In this document: one piece after another, positions 22,556 to 35,012 of the stretch | Numbering within the stretch: the first letter of the stretch is position 1 | Layout of the letters: each line of letters starts with the position of its first letter | Assembly: GCA_029834535.1 (NCBI GenBank) | Contig: JAQMWT010000670.1 | Span: 186,001-250,000, forward strand | DNA: 64,000 nt | Source of the DNA: Chrysophaeum taylorii | Taxonomy: Eukaryota; Sar; Pelagophyceae; Pelagomonadales; Pelagomonadaceae | Direction: 5' to 3' | Position numbers and translations under genes: made by a program | The notes under the pieces: model-generated | What the model saw: the letters and a program-made list of their open reading frames with translations, nothing else | What the model was told of the DNA's origin: nothing | Database searches by the model: none

Positions 22556-23490
22556 GATGAGGGTTTTGCGAAGGTGTTGGAAGAAGGTTTGTGTTTGAGA
22601 GGGGCATTGATGGGGGATTATGGTGGTTAGGAGATGGGCTAGATGTTGGTTTTTTCGAGGAAGATTCCGGCGTGTTCGAGAAGTGTGCGGATGGTGGGCT
22701 CTTTTTCGGCTTTGAGGGCCCAGTACGTCTTGTCAGGATTGTAGCCGTACACCAACGTGTGCGATATGCCTGGGGGGGGTGCGGGGGGGGTTCCATTTCA
22801 TACTCCGATAAAAGTAGACGGACGGTGGAACGTTCCATTTCAAGAGTGTTGCGGCCGCGCGGTAGCTGTCAATAGTGTTGCGGCCGCGCGGTAGCACGAC
22901 GTTGTCGGAGGGACGGACGGACTGTCGCCTGGGGGGGGGGTGGCATCACTTCTTCGGCGCTTTCCATCGGTTGTACTTTGTGAGGCGTCACGACGAGTTC
23001 TTCGCGGCATTTTTGCAATTTATGGACCGTTGAACGGTTTCAAGCTTCATTGAACATTTAATTTTTCAACCTTTGCTCAAACGCGGAACGTTCCATTTCA
23101 TACTCTGACAATAGTAAACGGACGGTGGAACGATCACATTTTAAGAGTGTTGCGGCCGCGGGGTTGCTTTCAATTGAACATTTAATTTTTCAACCTTTGC
23201 TCAAACGTGGAACGTTCCATTTCATACTCCGACAATAGTAGACGTACGGTGGAACGTTCCATTTCAAGAGTGTTGCGGTCGCCATCATTTCTCCGCGGCA
23301 AGCACGCAAGATATGCTAAGGTCGGCAAGATACTTTAAGCTTCAACCCAACATGAGTATTGAATTTTTCTATACCGGTCGGTCGGACGGACGGACGGACG
23401 GACGGATTATTCGATTCGTAGCTGTTGTGTGACAATAGGAGTGTATAATATATACCCCACAAACCCACCCACATCCTTCATGCCCCTCCC
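22556..23490. repeat. Spacer with palindrome-bearing tandem repeats, copy A
   Basis: After a short open minus-strand segment (GISHTLVYGYNPDKTYWALK near 22700) come three units of about 100-125 bp around 22790, 23085 and 23210. Each holds CGGAACGTTCCATTTCATACTC, an 18-20-bp GACAATAGTAGACGGACGG core and a second GGAACGTTCCA, then GAGTGTTGCGGCCGC. GGAACGTTCC is a perfect palindrome. A (CGGA)n tract follows at about 23380-23405. Copy B is at 35879-36810. Function unknown; no gene is recognised. Confidence 0.6.
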
Positions 23491-23507
23491 AGCAGTCGAC
23501 ATTTAAA

Positions 23508-23989
23508 GACAATATGAGTGGGGCGTTACTCTAGCGATAAGGGAATGACGTAGGGATACTGGATACGTGGTGCAGGGGTAAGTGTCATAGCTTCCTCACA
23601 CAGGTGCTGGAAAAGAAAGAAAAGGGGGAAAAAAAGGGGTAAGTGAGACGCTCACAGAGGAGAAGCTTGAAGGAAGACGTCAGGAGAGGCATTGTGGCAG
23701 AAAGAGACAGGACATATCGGGCGATATCACGAAGTGAGGTAACGAGCACGAAGCCGGAGGAAGGAAGGAGCTTCCGTACTGCGGGTGAAGATATCGCTAA
23801 GGTTGTCAAGGCGGGGAATGTGTTGGAGATCAATGATGTGGTTGCGATGATATTCGGCGGTGCTGTAAAAGCGAATATCAATATGGTGGGTGCGCCGCGT
23901 GAGACATTGGAGACGGACTTGGGTGACGGTGGTTCTGTTATCGACATACATTGGTACCGTGTGACGAGGGAGATCAAAGTCATCAAAAA
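23508..23989 (-). mobile_element. Copia 2-type 3' end, copy A (LTR plus RNase H end)
   Basis: LTR 23508-23600, then the conserved RNase H end (TVPMYVDNRTTVTQV, RLDNLSDIFTRSTEA; stop near 23727), cut at 23989 by the gypsy LTR after ATCAAAAA. The same junction occurs at 37362, so this is a copy of one nested structure and not an independent insertion. Confidence 0.75.
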
Positions 23990-26900
23990 TATGGCGGCAC
24001 AGAAAAAGCACTCCCGACCCCCGGGTGACAAAGGGGGTACTCGCCGACTCGTCCTAGACCTCACTGAACGAGGAAAACACGGACTCGGGGTCGGATATGC
24101 TCGCCACACACCTTGCTCACGCCCACCAAGCCTCTCAACAAGATGGAGAGATGGTATATGATAGCAAGAATGCTACAAGAATACTGCAAGAATGCTTCTC
24201 ACAAGAGAGATGTATGATGTCACTAGGAAGGTAGGGAAAGGCGTCCCGTTGAACGGGTATCAAGCCTCGAGAAAGGGAGGGTAAGCCTTAGCGGTCAGGA
24301 GTTGCCGCCACAGGATCCCCCTGGTGAGAACACGAGCTGCCCTCCGCGAGTCCGGCGAGAAGCACGAGCCTTGGCTGAATGAGCGTCTCGGGAACGAATC
24401 TTCTTGTAGACACGTTCAACGACAGGCTCAGGAACGCGTCCACCACGCAAGGTGAACTTAGGAATCAACGCATCGATCTCATGCGGGGCGAAGTCGGTGA
24501 CACAAGGAGCGGTACTGTTGTTGACCTTGGTCTTGTCGGTGAAACTGCGACCGTCCACGTCCTTATATTCCGGCTTAAGCTTGCGAGTAGAGAGATGTGA
24601 GGTAGGCTTGTAATAAGAAACCTTGTCGTGGGGACCAAGATCAGCATAGAAATGCGGAGCGACCCGATCATTCACAAAATCATAGGGTTCATAAACTTCA
24701 GCGACATAAATCTTCTTTCGCCAATCGGACCGTTTATTATCCGGAATCCGAAAGATAACGAACTTACCGTGCTTATAATCATCCCGAAAGGTCTCCTTGG
24801 GCTTGGGCTCAGCTCGATCGACCACTGGAGAAACCATCACAGGGGTGATCTGGCTCACATGAACACAACGGCGTTCAGGAGGAGAATCAATAGACTCAAT
24901 CCTGTAAGTGACCGGGGACAAGCGTTCCAAAATAACGAATGGACCGCGCCATTCCGGTCGAAGCTCGTTCTGAAGAAAAGGGATGTAGAGCAGAACATGT
25001 GAACCTTCTTCATACTCCACATCGACATGGTCCGCATTGTAGGCGAGACGTTGTTTACGAAGAGCCTTCTCACGAGCGTCGTTCACCGTAGCGGTTTAGA
25101 ACTTCAGCCTCTCGCGAGTCTCTGCCACAACATCGGAGCGAGTTTTCGGCAGGCGGCGGACATCAAGATCCATAATCGTGTAATCGGCTGGCAATAAAGG
25201 CTGCAGGTTAAGACGAAGCATGAAAGGTGAGATCTGAGTCCCCGGAATAAATTTACTATTGCAACAGAAAGCAATGTACTCCGCGAATTCGGGCCATTCC
25301 GTGATCTTGCGGTTTTGAAGGCACGCACGGAGGAAAGCCTTGATAAAGCGGTTGACGCTTTCCGCAGAATTAGCCTGAGCAGGATGCGGAATCGTGGTAC
25401 TGTACCGAACATTGAAAAGATGACAAAACTCTTCCATCAACTTGTTGACGAACTCTTTCCCATTGTCGGTGCGAATCCTCTGAGGTAGATAACCTTTGAG
25501 TAATATATTCGCGACAAAAGACTCGAGGATTGACTCAGCAGTCTTATGGTGTAGTACGTCAAGAATCAAGAAATGAGAAAATGGATCAAAAAAGACGATG
25601 AGATATGTCTCGGGACCAGCACTGGGTAAATGTCCAAACAAATCCATACAGAGGACGACACAATCACCATCATACACCGGTTGCTGAAGCAGACCTGCTC
25701 TCTTTGGTTCAGGCGTACGAGCTTTCTTGCACACTATGCAACCAGCAATGTAAGCACCCACCTCATTAGACATATGGGGCCACCAAAAACGCTCAAGTAT
25801 CGACTGCACTGTACTTTGACGACCCATGTGACCACCATTGAGAGGTGTGTCATGGTACAATCGGATGATGCGCGTCCGTAAAGTTCGGGGTGCGACTATC
25901 ATCGGGTGCAAGTCGGGTGCGGCACGGTAGAGATCTCCTTTCACCACTTGATAGCGATAATTGGCTCCGTACCGACGAAGAGAATGGCCCTGAGCCCTGC
26001 GATAACGAATGTCCTCGCAAGCAGCATCGGTGATGTGCTCTTTGGCTATCTCTTCCAAAGTCAAATTATCCGGAATCTTGTCGATGTACTCTTGGTAATC
26101 ATCGGCACCACGGAAAATACTAGGCTGGGTCTGCAGTCGTTGCTTCTGACATTGTTTCGTAAGCATGAGACGTGACCAATTGCATCGAATCATCGAGGTC
26201 TTCTTCCTCTTCCTCCACAGGCAACTCAGTCGCAACAAACGACAGAATGACATGACACCCAGGTAAAGGTGCTCCTTCATCATCAACAGAACGAGGGAGT
26301 TCTTGGCACACTAGATACGCGTGGTTCAAGGGTTCACCTAACTCGTCCGTCTCGATGACATGATCTATAGGATTGCGAGAGAGACAGTCAGGGATGCTCA
26401 TTCCCGGCGACTTCCCTGGCTTGTAACCCAATTCAGGATCAAAATTGGCGAGCCGCATCGCCCATCGAGCCAACTGCCCAGACGAGTGCTTCGCCTTTCG
26501 TAAAAAAGTCAAGTTGCGATGATCTGTTTCAAGGATCGTCTTGTGACCTTCAATATAAGAGCGGAAATGCTCAAGAGAAAGAATAACTGCCAGTAGCTCT
26601 AGCCGGCGAGGCTCATAGTTCCGCATCTCTTTCGGCACAGCTCGGCTCCAATACTCAATTACTCGTCCCTCTCGTGTCACCTTGCCGGTTTTCGTCCTTG
26701 ATTTCCACGAGCTGAAAAAGATACGCACCCAGACCATCCTTGGAAGCATCCGAGCGGATCTGAAAGGGAAGATCGTAGTCAGGATGATAAACTCCACGAG
26801 AATCTACCAAAGCTTCGATGATCGTGTCCCATGCCTTTTGGCACTCAGGCGTCCACTCAAACTTAACGCCTTCAAGACACAATCGCCTAAGCGGCTCCAC

Positions 26901-27117
26901 AATCTTCGAATAATTCTTCACATATCGGCGGCAATAGTTGCTCATACCAATGAAAGATCGAATCTGGGTCTTCGGGGACGTATTGGGCAACGTACCGGGA
27001 ATCGGCATCTGCTGCAACGCTTCTAACGTCTTGGGATTCGGCTTCAAGCCTTCCGGAGTCGAAATATGTCCCGAAAACTCGATTTCATCCTTGAGGAGGT
27101 GGAACTTCGAAGTTCGT
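23990..27117 (-). mobile_element. Truncated Ty3/gypsy element, copy A
   Basis: 3' LTR 23990-24312 (TATGGCGGCA...TGCCGCCACA on +), then pol from its C terminus back to the end of RT. Homology to the full copy at 37363-46709 stops at about 27117, where the AT-rich copia begins. The methyltransferase and gag portions are absent here. Confidence 0.85.
24295..27047 (-). pseudogene. Gypsy copy A pol: RT end, RNase H, integrase, C-terminal domain
   Basis: RT thumb and connection (SFIGMSNYCRRYVKNYSKIV), RNase H (FQIRSDASKDGLGAYLFQ, ETDHRNLTFL), and integrase with an HHCC zinc region (LYHDTPLNGGHMGRQ...CIVCKKA). The integrase core follows with CMDLFGHLPSAG, RTDNGKEF and ANSAESVNRF (D, D, E), then a GPY/F-like WRGPFVILERLSPVTYRI and a roughly 150-residue extra C-terminal domain. 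Private defects are one added T near 26690, one added A near 26160, and a stop in place of Tyr at about 25096. The integrase core is unbroken here but damaged in copy B. Confidence 0.85.
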
Positions 27118-27136
27118 TCAGAGAGCTACACTATTA

Positions 27137-27960
27137 TGTGTGCGACACTGGAACATTTTCACACCTATCTCTACACGAGGGTTTTCTCTCCGTAATACGG
27201 CTTTCCCTCTTTCTTCCTCTTCCCTCACCCCTTCCGCCTTTTTTCTTTCACGACTATGAAGAACCCAGTCTGAAGCTCTTTTCCAACATGGAGTAGGCCT
27301 CCAGGTGCGTACCGTCGGGTACGGGGTTTTCTGTTTAATTAACAGAGACTTCGTTCCCCGTTGTCAGTGTAAACGCTTCTATGCGACCTAATTTCCTTAA
27401 GGAGTTAGGGCCTAAATCCCTACCTTGTGTAGTAGCATGTGACAAGCGGAATGGTCTGTACACGCCTAAGACTGCACGCAGTCTCTACCATGTACCCGGA
27501 GAGGGTCAAATCTCTCCAGGTTATGGGCCCAGATGCGTAGGTGTGTCAGCCCAACTGTGTTGTACGTCTAAATCGAATGATCAATTTGCGCCTGATCACG
27601 AGTACAGTGCGATAATGTGTTTGGCGGTGGTCTACTGTACATATTTGTTGTGTGACGGTATGTGCCCACCAGTTAAATAGGTTTGTGACCGAGTTGGGTC
27701 GGTCACTGGTCACATGCACTCGCATCATTAATAAAATTAAAATTTTTCCTATGCAAGCCGCGGAAACTTGTACGGGTCTTTACTTCCATTCCCCAACAAA
27801 AGACTGACTGCTCGAGAACTAATCCATTCTTCAGTCTCAAGTCACCCTGTTTTAAATAGCATGTTGATTTGTTTGGTCTTGTCAATAAGCCCACGTTTAA
27901 AAACCGCGTACTGTACATAGAACCCGCACTTGAGAAGCCCTTCATTCTTGTGTGTCGAAT
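27137..27960 (+). repeat. Probable 5' LTR and leader of the AT-rich copia
   Basis: Begins TGTGTGCGACACTGG and contains GAGGGTTTTCTCTCCG and CGGCTTTCCCTC, which recur in the same order before the related gag at 62954-63050. 27313-27950 is present in inverted orientation at 57405-58048 with high similarity. The exact 3' border is uncertain; no clear tRNA primer site was recognised. Confidence 0.55.
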
Positions 27961-28003
27961 CTGTCTATCTATCCTCTAACCTATCCCTTAATAGGTCACA
28001 ATC

Positions 28004-30736
28004 ATGTCAAAACAAAAAACAATATCTACCACTGATATCTACAAACAAGAACAAATCCTCGATGATAAGATTAACGCAGGATTGCGTTTCCAAGATAATT
28101 CAACTAAGGTGAGCTTGCAAATTGAAACGCTTCGCAGGCATATGACAAGTCCATATGTGGACGCGTTATTCTGCTTTGATTCATATGAAGCTTACACCCG
28201 GAATGCTCCGGAATATAATCAAATCCCTGAACAAGAAGTTGATATCATCTTCGCTCAATAGAAAGCTGAACAAGTTAACGATTTAAACTTACCTGATGAA
28301 GATGCCCTGCCCGAACATTTAAAGACTTGGCACGTCAACTCTTCTCATCAACTAACGGTTGATGCCCGTAATAGCCTTGAACGACTTTACTACCTAGAGT
28401 CGTACAACCTTGTCCGTCCTGAATTAAATGAGGATGTTAAAAATGTCCTTACTTTATTAGATACCCGATTTCCTAAATCAATTGTGTATGATTCATCTTT
28501 AACTAGCATATCCTTTACAGGTCTCTCTAATGCCGACTGGATCAAACACTGCGAAACTTATGCTGTTTTTTTGTACATATTCTTTAACCTCGAGTCACAG
28601 GAAAAGCCCGCTCTCGCTATGTGGCCTCAACTAAAGAAAATTTATGCAATCCCTGCACATCCCAATAAATTACGTGCTGTAATGCTTTTAGCCTATCATT
28701 ACTATGAGACAGTGTCTTGTACAGATGTAACTGAGCTTAAATCTCAGTTTAATCGAATGTCTCTAAATGTTAATTGGTATGCCCATGTATTTGTCGAACA
28801 ACTCCTTTCCTTTCAATCTCAGACAAAGCAATTAAATAATGATGAAGCATCAATCCAATTTAATAACTCCATAATCACTCTTAAAGCTCACGAGGAGATC
28901 TACCGTCTATATGCTAATCCATCGGATCACGAGCGCTATGCTCAGTCTTTATTGGAATGGTGTAAACTCTACGAGACACGCTCTAGTAACAACTCGAGTC
29001 ACGATCCCGAATTGTTAAAGCTAGTTGATCCCAACGACGTTCGTCCACTATTGGAATTCTTGTTAAAGATATATAATGAAACAAAGTTTTCCTCTAACCG
29101 ACGCTTGGATAAACCCGCTTACTGGATCCCTTACATCCCTGGTACTACCGCTACCAAGCCACCTAAGGTATTATTGATGGACTCTATTCATCAATCCCAC
29201 GATTCTCTAAACAACGCTTACTCGTTGTTAGCTACTGTAGCTGGACAGTCTGGCTTCAATGCTCGTAAGCTTCGTAATGCTAAAGATAAAGCATCGACAA
29301 TCTCACCCCGTGACACGTCGTACTATCGTCCACCTTCAAATTATAACGTCAAAGGTACCAGCTTCGATCGTCCTGTCTACTCATCTTCTTCCAACCGTAA
29401 TGCACGCTCTAATATGTCTCTTATGGACCGGGCTACTTATCAAGTTGATCGTCTTCACCACCTGTTTGGTAAATTGCAGGAAGCGAATCCCAATCCTTCC
29501 ACCGACTCTAAAATGGTACAGGGGGGAATGAAAAGCTTATTGAGTACCCTCTGGACAACCGCTTCTCAAGCTTCGACACAGTCCTTAGATCCTGATGAAG
29601 CCACCCAAGTTCATCTCTATTTATCTCGAGTTGATATTATGTCCAATACCATATCGAACCTCTTGGAAGCCGATAAGGAATCTCTTGTTTCAGAAGAAAA
29701 GTATCAAACTGAAACATCTGCTCCTGAAGCGTCCCCCAGTGATGCGGAGCAGAGGGGGGCTGCTGATACAGAGAAAATGTTCCACACTTTCCTGTCAATT
29801 AAAGATGATGAAATCGATAACATCCCTCAGCCGCTACTGCAGCACATAAATGCTAAAGCTCAGAATGCTATTGTTCGTCGTCAAGCTCGGGAAACTTCTT
29901 TGCACTCTGAGCTCCCCAGTAATTTAACCAACGAAGATGGTACAGATCCCCCTGTGTTGCTACCAAAACTAAATACTGGTTTTACACTTGTCGTTGTGCC
30001 TTCCGAACAAACGCAAAGTTTCATGACACAGTACGTGTTTGGTCAAAGCTCAACACATGCCTGTTATGCAACAATGCTTAAATTGTACAACGAGTACAAT
30101 TTGCCGCTAATGACTACGCCAGGATATGCTGACACATGTGCTTCTCAACATGTAATTAACTTTAAACGTTATGCTGATCCTATCCACATCGTAAAGCTAC
30201 CCGAGTCTTTATCACCTGCTATCCAGACTGCTACGGATACGCAGAGAATCACACATGCTATGATTATAAGGACCGTCATTCCCGCTTTGCCAAAGCATCC
30301 AAATGTGGGATATGTAAAGCTAGACGTTGCGCTTTTCCTACCCAAGCAAAACGACCACAACGATCCCGATCTGCACATCATCAGTATGACTCAATGGGGA
30401 GAAGATAAACTTGGTATACACCTTTGTGGAGTCGAATTTAAAGGACAATCATCTATCCAGAGTAAAATTGATGATAATGTCAAGATTACTTTGTTTAGAC
30501 TCAGTAACCTGTTGCCAACTCTACCAATTTACTCGCTACAACAAGCAAAAGCGCGTAAAATGGAACTTCGCTCACTACAGTTCAGACTATGTGCTTTTAA
30601 TGAACAACGCGAAATGCTCAAACTATACTCCACCCTCATGGAACGAGTAATTTATGTCCCATGGCTTAAAACCATTTTGGAGTCAATGCATTCGCAGCTG
30701 CCTTATATACGCAAGCATTTCCCACCTCCAGTATGA
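28004..30736 (+). CDS. Gag-protease of the AT-rich copia, with one in-frame TAG
   Basis: One frame runs from ATG 28004 (MSKQKTISTTDIYKQEQ) to TGA 30734-30736, interrupted only by TAG at 28259-28261 (CAA TAG AAA). Without that stop it is about 910 residues. The N-terminal 750 residues are helical and lack a zinc knuckle. A copia-type aspartic protease follows, with YADTCASQHVIN near 30126-30160 (DTGAS changed to DTCAS) and a later hydrophobic strand region. A GC-richer homologue of the N terminus occurs at 63766-64000, showing that this is a conserved coding region. The TAG could be a mutation or a readthrough site. Confidence 0.75.
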
Positions 30737-31882
30737 CGCAAGGTTACAACACGTTTGCTCCATACAGTAACTTCATCTACTAGCCCACGAATACCTACAG
30801 TAACTTTACTTTGCTCTGGGATGTCCACTCCTGCATTCTTGGCTTGCGCTTCTAATGACTTGCAAATCAACATCAACGTTAAAGTTCTTGTTGAGAGCGA
30901 CGACAATATCACGCACATGCTACGAAGACGTTTTGGTAACTCCATCGAAGTTTTCCCATCCCTACCTAAGTTTTTAACATATCTCCATCGAGCATCGGAC
31001 GTTGAACGTGCACGATATTACACTGACATAGTGGAATTGACATCACCATGCACAAATCGCAACATAATCAATGGGAGATCCATTTCCACCTTCGAACGCG
31101 ATATGGATGATTCCTTGTTTCCAAGTGCTCTAAGTGTACTTGAGCTTTTAAAGCCGCTTGTTCTTTTCATGGAAATGACACCACCACACTCCGCATCGTA
31201 CGAAGACCATATACGAGTTGCTAATCTCATCTTCTCAACGATGCACTACACGGTGGACATATGTGACCGATTTCCATGCTATCTATGTGGAGATTATCAA
31301 GCCAGAGAAAGATGGATCCTCGTTGCACGCAAATATAACACCGGCCCTCTCGATCTGCTTTCATGGCCTAATAAACGAGTCACCTCCTTTCTGGATATCG
31401 CAGACCATGCTAACTCCATCAGTCGCAAGTTAATAGTCGACGAACCTTGGACACAAGTCTTTCCTGACATACCATTTGTGTCCACACCTAAAACCTATAA
31501 CATTTTTAGTCGTACCGGATCCGTGCGCTTAAATGTGACTGAGCTCGAAACCTTAACTATGCTGTTCCTTCGTCTGCACTCTAATAAAACAGTCGAACAT
31601 CCCAGTCAAGATGAAATGGAAGGCATTTCTAATTTTCGCCTGGGATTCTTGACTAATTCAAGAAAACCACTAGCTTGCATGAGATCCCCTATTGAACTCA
31701 AAGCTTTTGTGCTCCTCTATAATATCATGGGACGATTATTCCCTAAATCCATCACATTACCTGTGTCCTTTCGTATTACAACTATCGAATCTAAACAACC
31801 ATCTCACAGGTTATTCCTAAATAATCCTCTACTTCACCTATCATTTACATCACTGGTGGAAGACGCACCGGCGGAGACATAA
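30737..31882 (+). CDS. C5-cytosine DNA methyltransferase-like domain in the AT-rich copia
   Basis: Continues in frame after the gag-protease TGA. Landmarks in order: motif I-like VTLLCSGMSTPAFLAC (about 30800), motif II-like VKVLVESDDNITHML (30885), motif IV TDIVELTSPCTNRNIING with the Pro-Cys pair (31025-31070), and motif VI-like VLFMEMTPPH (31160). Motif VIII-like CGDYQARERWILVARK follows (31285-31335), then motif IX-like SVRLNVTELETLTML (31520). Spacings (I to IV about 75 residues, IV to VI about 40, VI to VIII about 45) match C5 methyltransferases. Motif I is unusual (FSGxG changed to CSGMS), so SAM binding is uncertain. By family such enzymes methylate cytosine in DNA. No ATG opens the frame, so it is probably made as part of a polyprotein. 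Confidence 0.72.
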   Translation, partial: RKVTTRLLHTVTSSTSPRIPTVTLLCSGMSTPAFLACASNDLQININVKVLVESDDNITHMLRRRFGNSIEVFPSLPKFLTYLHRASDVERARYYTDIVELTSPCTNRNIINGRSISTFERDMDDSLFPSALSVLELLKPLVLFMEMTPPHSASYEDHIRVANLIFSTMHYTVDICDRFPCYLCGDYQARERWILVARKYNTGPLDLLSWPNKRVTSFLDIADHANSISRKLIVDEPWTQVFPDIPFVSTPKTYNIFSRTGSVRLNVTELETLTMLFLRLHSNKTVEHPSQDEMEGISNFRLGFLTNSRKPLACMRSPIELKAFVLLYNIMGRLFPKSITLPVSFRITTIESKQPSHRLFLNNPLLHLSFTSLVEDAPAET

Positions 31883-32304
31883 CAGTTTCTAACTCTTCCT
31901 CTAAATACCAGGCACACATAAATGCTTTTGGCGAAACCTACACCCTTTTAACACACGATGCCGGAATCGACAAGACTGCTTCTCTCGAACCAGTCACCGG
32001 CTTTCTTTGGCTTTGCCAAGCATACCATAATAATAATGAAAATCATGACACACGTCGCCTAGTACAAGCACTGGTTTCCTATACCTCTCCTGTATTTCAT
32101 GATTCTTTTGTCTTCTACCCTCAGGAAAATCATATCGAATTTATCGACAAAATTTTTGCTTTAAGTGACATGCATTTGCCCCAAAGCAGATATTTGGGCT
32201 TTATAACATCAAGCGACAGGAAGATGGGGGCCAAAGTTCACTCTATATATACTCCCACTCCTACCATTCGTGGATTTGCTAATATGCTCGTGTACGATCC
32301 ATGA
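31850..32304 (+). CDS. AT-rich copia pol linker, shifted frame
   Basis: After the methyltransferase frame ends at 31882 an overlapping frame continues (TGGDITVSNSSSKYQAHINA ... IRGFANMLVYDP) to a TGA at about 32302. The integrase frame then follows in the same register. It resembles no domain that could be named and probably belongs to the region between methyltransferase and integrase. The frame change at 31850-31880 is either a mutation or frameshifting. Confidence 0.45.
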
Positions 32305-35012
32305 CTCGATCGCATCCGACACTACTCAACTCGCGAATTGGCACGCGCCAATAACTTCATAGCGTACCAAATCAATTTTCTTTTGTCTTTGTCCCCTGAC
32401 CTATGCTGTGATATCATCGCAAATGCTATTCCAGCTGGAACATATCATACAATTTATAAACACTTGTGTCAGCTTGTTTGTGACTTGCGTATATTAACGC
32501 TATCACCATCGTTTGACCCTGATCACGCTTCTCTAACCAAAAACTATAGGTCAACCTTCTTCACAAATATATTCCCAACAGATACATCCTTAACATTACA
32601 CCAGAGTTCCATTACAATGTTCTACATCTCCAATAAAAAACTCTTATGTTGTGATACTATCACTTCTAACCACGAACTTCCTTCTTGTCATATTGATTTA
32701 GTAGCTCGTGCCTTCCTCTCTAATACCTCATCCGCAGATATATCATCTCCTACTAAAGAAAAACAAATACCCCTTATAACGCCAAGACAGCTCCATGAGA
32801 AGCATGCGCCCTTCGATAAGAAAGTCCATGCTAGGGGCACACTCGCATTTCGAGATGCGCAACAACGAGCTACTAACTTTCACAACATTCACCATTCCAG
32901 TGATTCTCAAGCCATAAAAGCTGTTCAGGTTATTGCCAGTCCTGGACACCACCCATCTGACGTACCCTACCGTAAGTTCAGTGTGGATTGTACAATTCAT
33001 AAAAAACGCTTTCCTCACCAACACCACCTTATCAAGCAACCATCATTCAAAAAAATTTTTCAACCTGGTGAAGCTTGGGCATGTGACGGTGGTTACGTCT
33101 CTGTGCTCTCGGAATGGGGATCCTTTCGACATATTATTGTCTTCAAGTGTCTCATTTCTAAATTTCTGTTAGTGTACTTTTGTCGTAGCACTAACTCCAG
33201 CGAATTTTGTAACGCCCTTGAGTTTGTCCGCAGTTTTTGCTCTACTTATGTTCATGTACAACTAAAACAAATTTATTGTGATTCCTTTAAACCCTATTTA
33301 TCCCAGCATGTTACAACCCCCTTCCGTGTGGAACACGGTATTAATATGTCCGCGTTCCCCCCTTACTTACATGTCTTTTATCATGAAGTCGAAGCCGCTG
33401 TTGGTCACATAGCCACTGCCGCGTCTACACGACTCAGGCATATGCTTAATGTATCCTATAAAGGTCACCCCCTAACAGATCCGGCACCACACTACCCGTG
33501 GGCTGTTATACATGCTATCCAATCATATAATCTCCTCCCTAACGTTTCCCTCGAACGTATTTATAATAAAGTCCTAAGCCCCCAACAAGTTTTGTTAGAC
33601 CAATGTAATGTTCCCCAACAAGACTACCTCAAACCTTTTGGTTCTGTTTGTTATTTGCATTTGGAACCTAACGAATTTCATAAATATGAACCCCGATGCC
33701 GTCCCTACATCTACCTATGCGGTGCTAACGTTATAAATCCTTTAATAACACCCCATGTTAATCATTTAGCCGATGTTGTCCTTAATCCTGAAAACGGTCA
33801 AGTCCGTGTTTCCTCTAAACTGACTTTTCCCCATCTTATTTCTAAATCTCCTCCTGATTATGAACAACATCCACCTCCCGCACCTTCACCCGACATTCCC
33901 TTCTCTGTTCACAGCACCCCCAATGATGCGACGCAGAGGGGGAATGCTATGCCTACCGACACTGACGATGAGAGGGGGACTCCTTCTTCTCATCTCCATG
34001 CTCCCTCTCCCGCTCCCGCATGTGCTCCAGCTGCTCCTGCGCCCGCTACTTCCACCACCACACCTACATCTGAAGTGTCTCCCGACACTCTGCCACCTTT
34101 ACCATCTTATCGGTCTCTCTATTCCCAGGATGTCCTCCGTCTCACCCGTGGTCCTCATCACCCTCAGCCTCGTCGCAAAACCAATCTCAAGGATGTTCTT
34201 ATTCGTATTGCTTCGCCTACTGTTGCCGCTTATAAACAAGCCGGTGGTACGCTTGCCGACTTCAAGTATGACCTATCCAAGCAGTACATAACCTTCTGCG
34301 ACCCCACCCTCCACTCCCTTCATATCGCTCATGGCATCCACTGGACGGCTATACCTCCAGAGGGGGAATTTACACCATCCCTTCATCACCATGTTCACCA
34401 AGCGATTTCACAGTCCTCTTCAGTTATGTGTCATAGGAGCCATAGCCACCCATCGCCTGATGCTCCTCATGTCCACTTCTACGACGACGTCAACCTTGCC
34501 GATTTTCACCTTCCTCAAGCTCTCGTTCATTTAATTTCTGAACATGCTCACGCCTTTCAAGTTCCTCCCGCTCAATATGCTTATGCTTTGGTCACGCCCC
34601 ATTCTATTTTGGATCATAATGACGCTTCTTATGGTGCTTCCGAGCCTCATCTCTCCGCCATCGAAGACTATATCACCGTGCAATCGCATTACATTGAAGC
34701 CCACCTTGGTGATGCTCCTCTACTCGTCGTTCACCTCTTCGAAGATCCCGATCACGCTCATCTGCCAGATAATGTCGCTTCTTACGCAATTACTCATCTG
34801 ACGACGACTCATGATCCCAGCACGGTTGGTTCGGACGAATACAAGATTCAAGCCAAAGATATCAAAATTGATGAATATGAATTGAACTGCCTCAAAGGTC
34901 TCTCAGACGCTGATCGCAAAGCGTATGTTGCTGCCATCTCCAAAGAGATTTTTGACATTGTTAAGTTTGGCTGCTTTAAACTAGCGCTGCCAATGGTCAA
35001 CTCGACCAACCT
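32305..35012 (+). CDS. AT-rich copia integrase and start of RT, truncated
   Basis: Open from 32305. The integrase core shows EAWACDGGYVSVLSEWGSF (first D, about 33070), KQIYCDSFKPYL (second D, 33275) and HEVEAAVGHIA (E, 33390), a D-D-E arrangement about 36 residues apart for the last pair. It continues with PFGSVCYLHLEPNEF (copia C-terminal type) and a Pro/Thr/Ser-rich linker at 33880-34100. It ends within the first RT block (AISKEIFDIVKFGCFKLALP), after which the frame runs into an unrelated SINE fragment. The integrase would insert element DNA into the genome. Confidence 0.8.

Noticed and set aside
22790-23300. CRISPR-like array
   Set aside because: Only three irregular units with internal palindromes and non-uniform spacing in a eukaryotic transposon nest; no cas genes.
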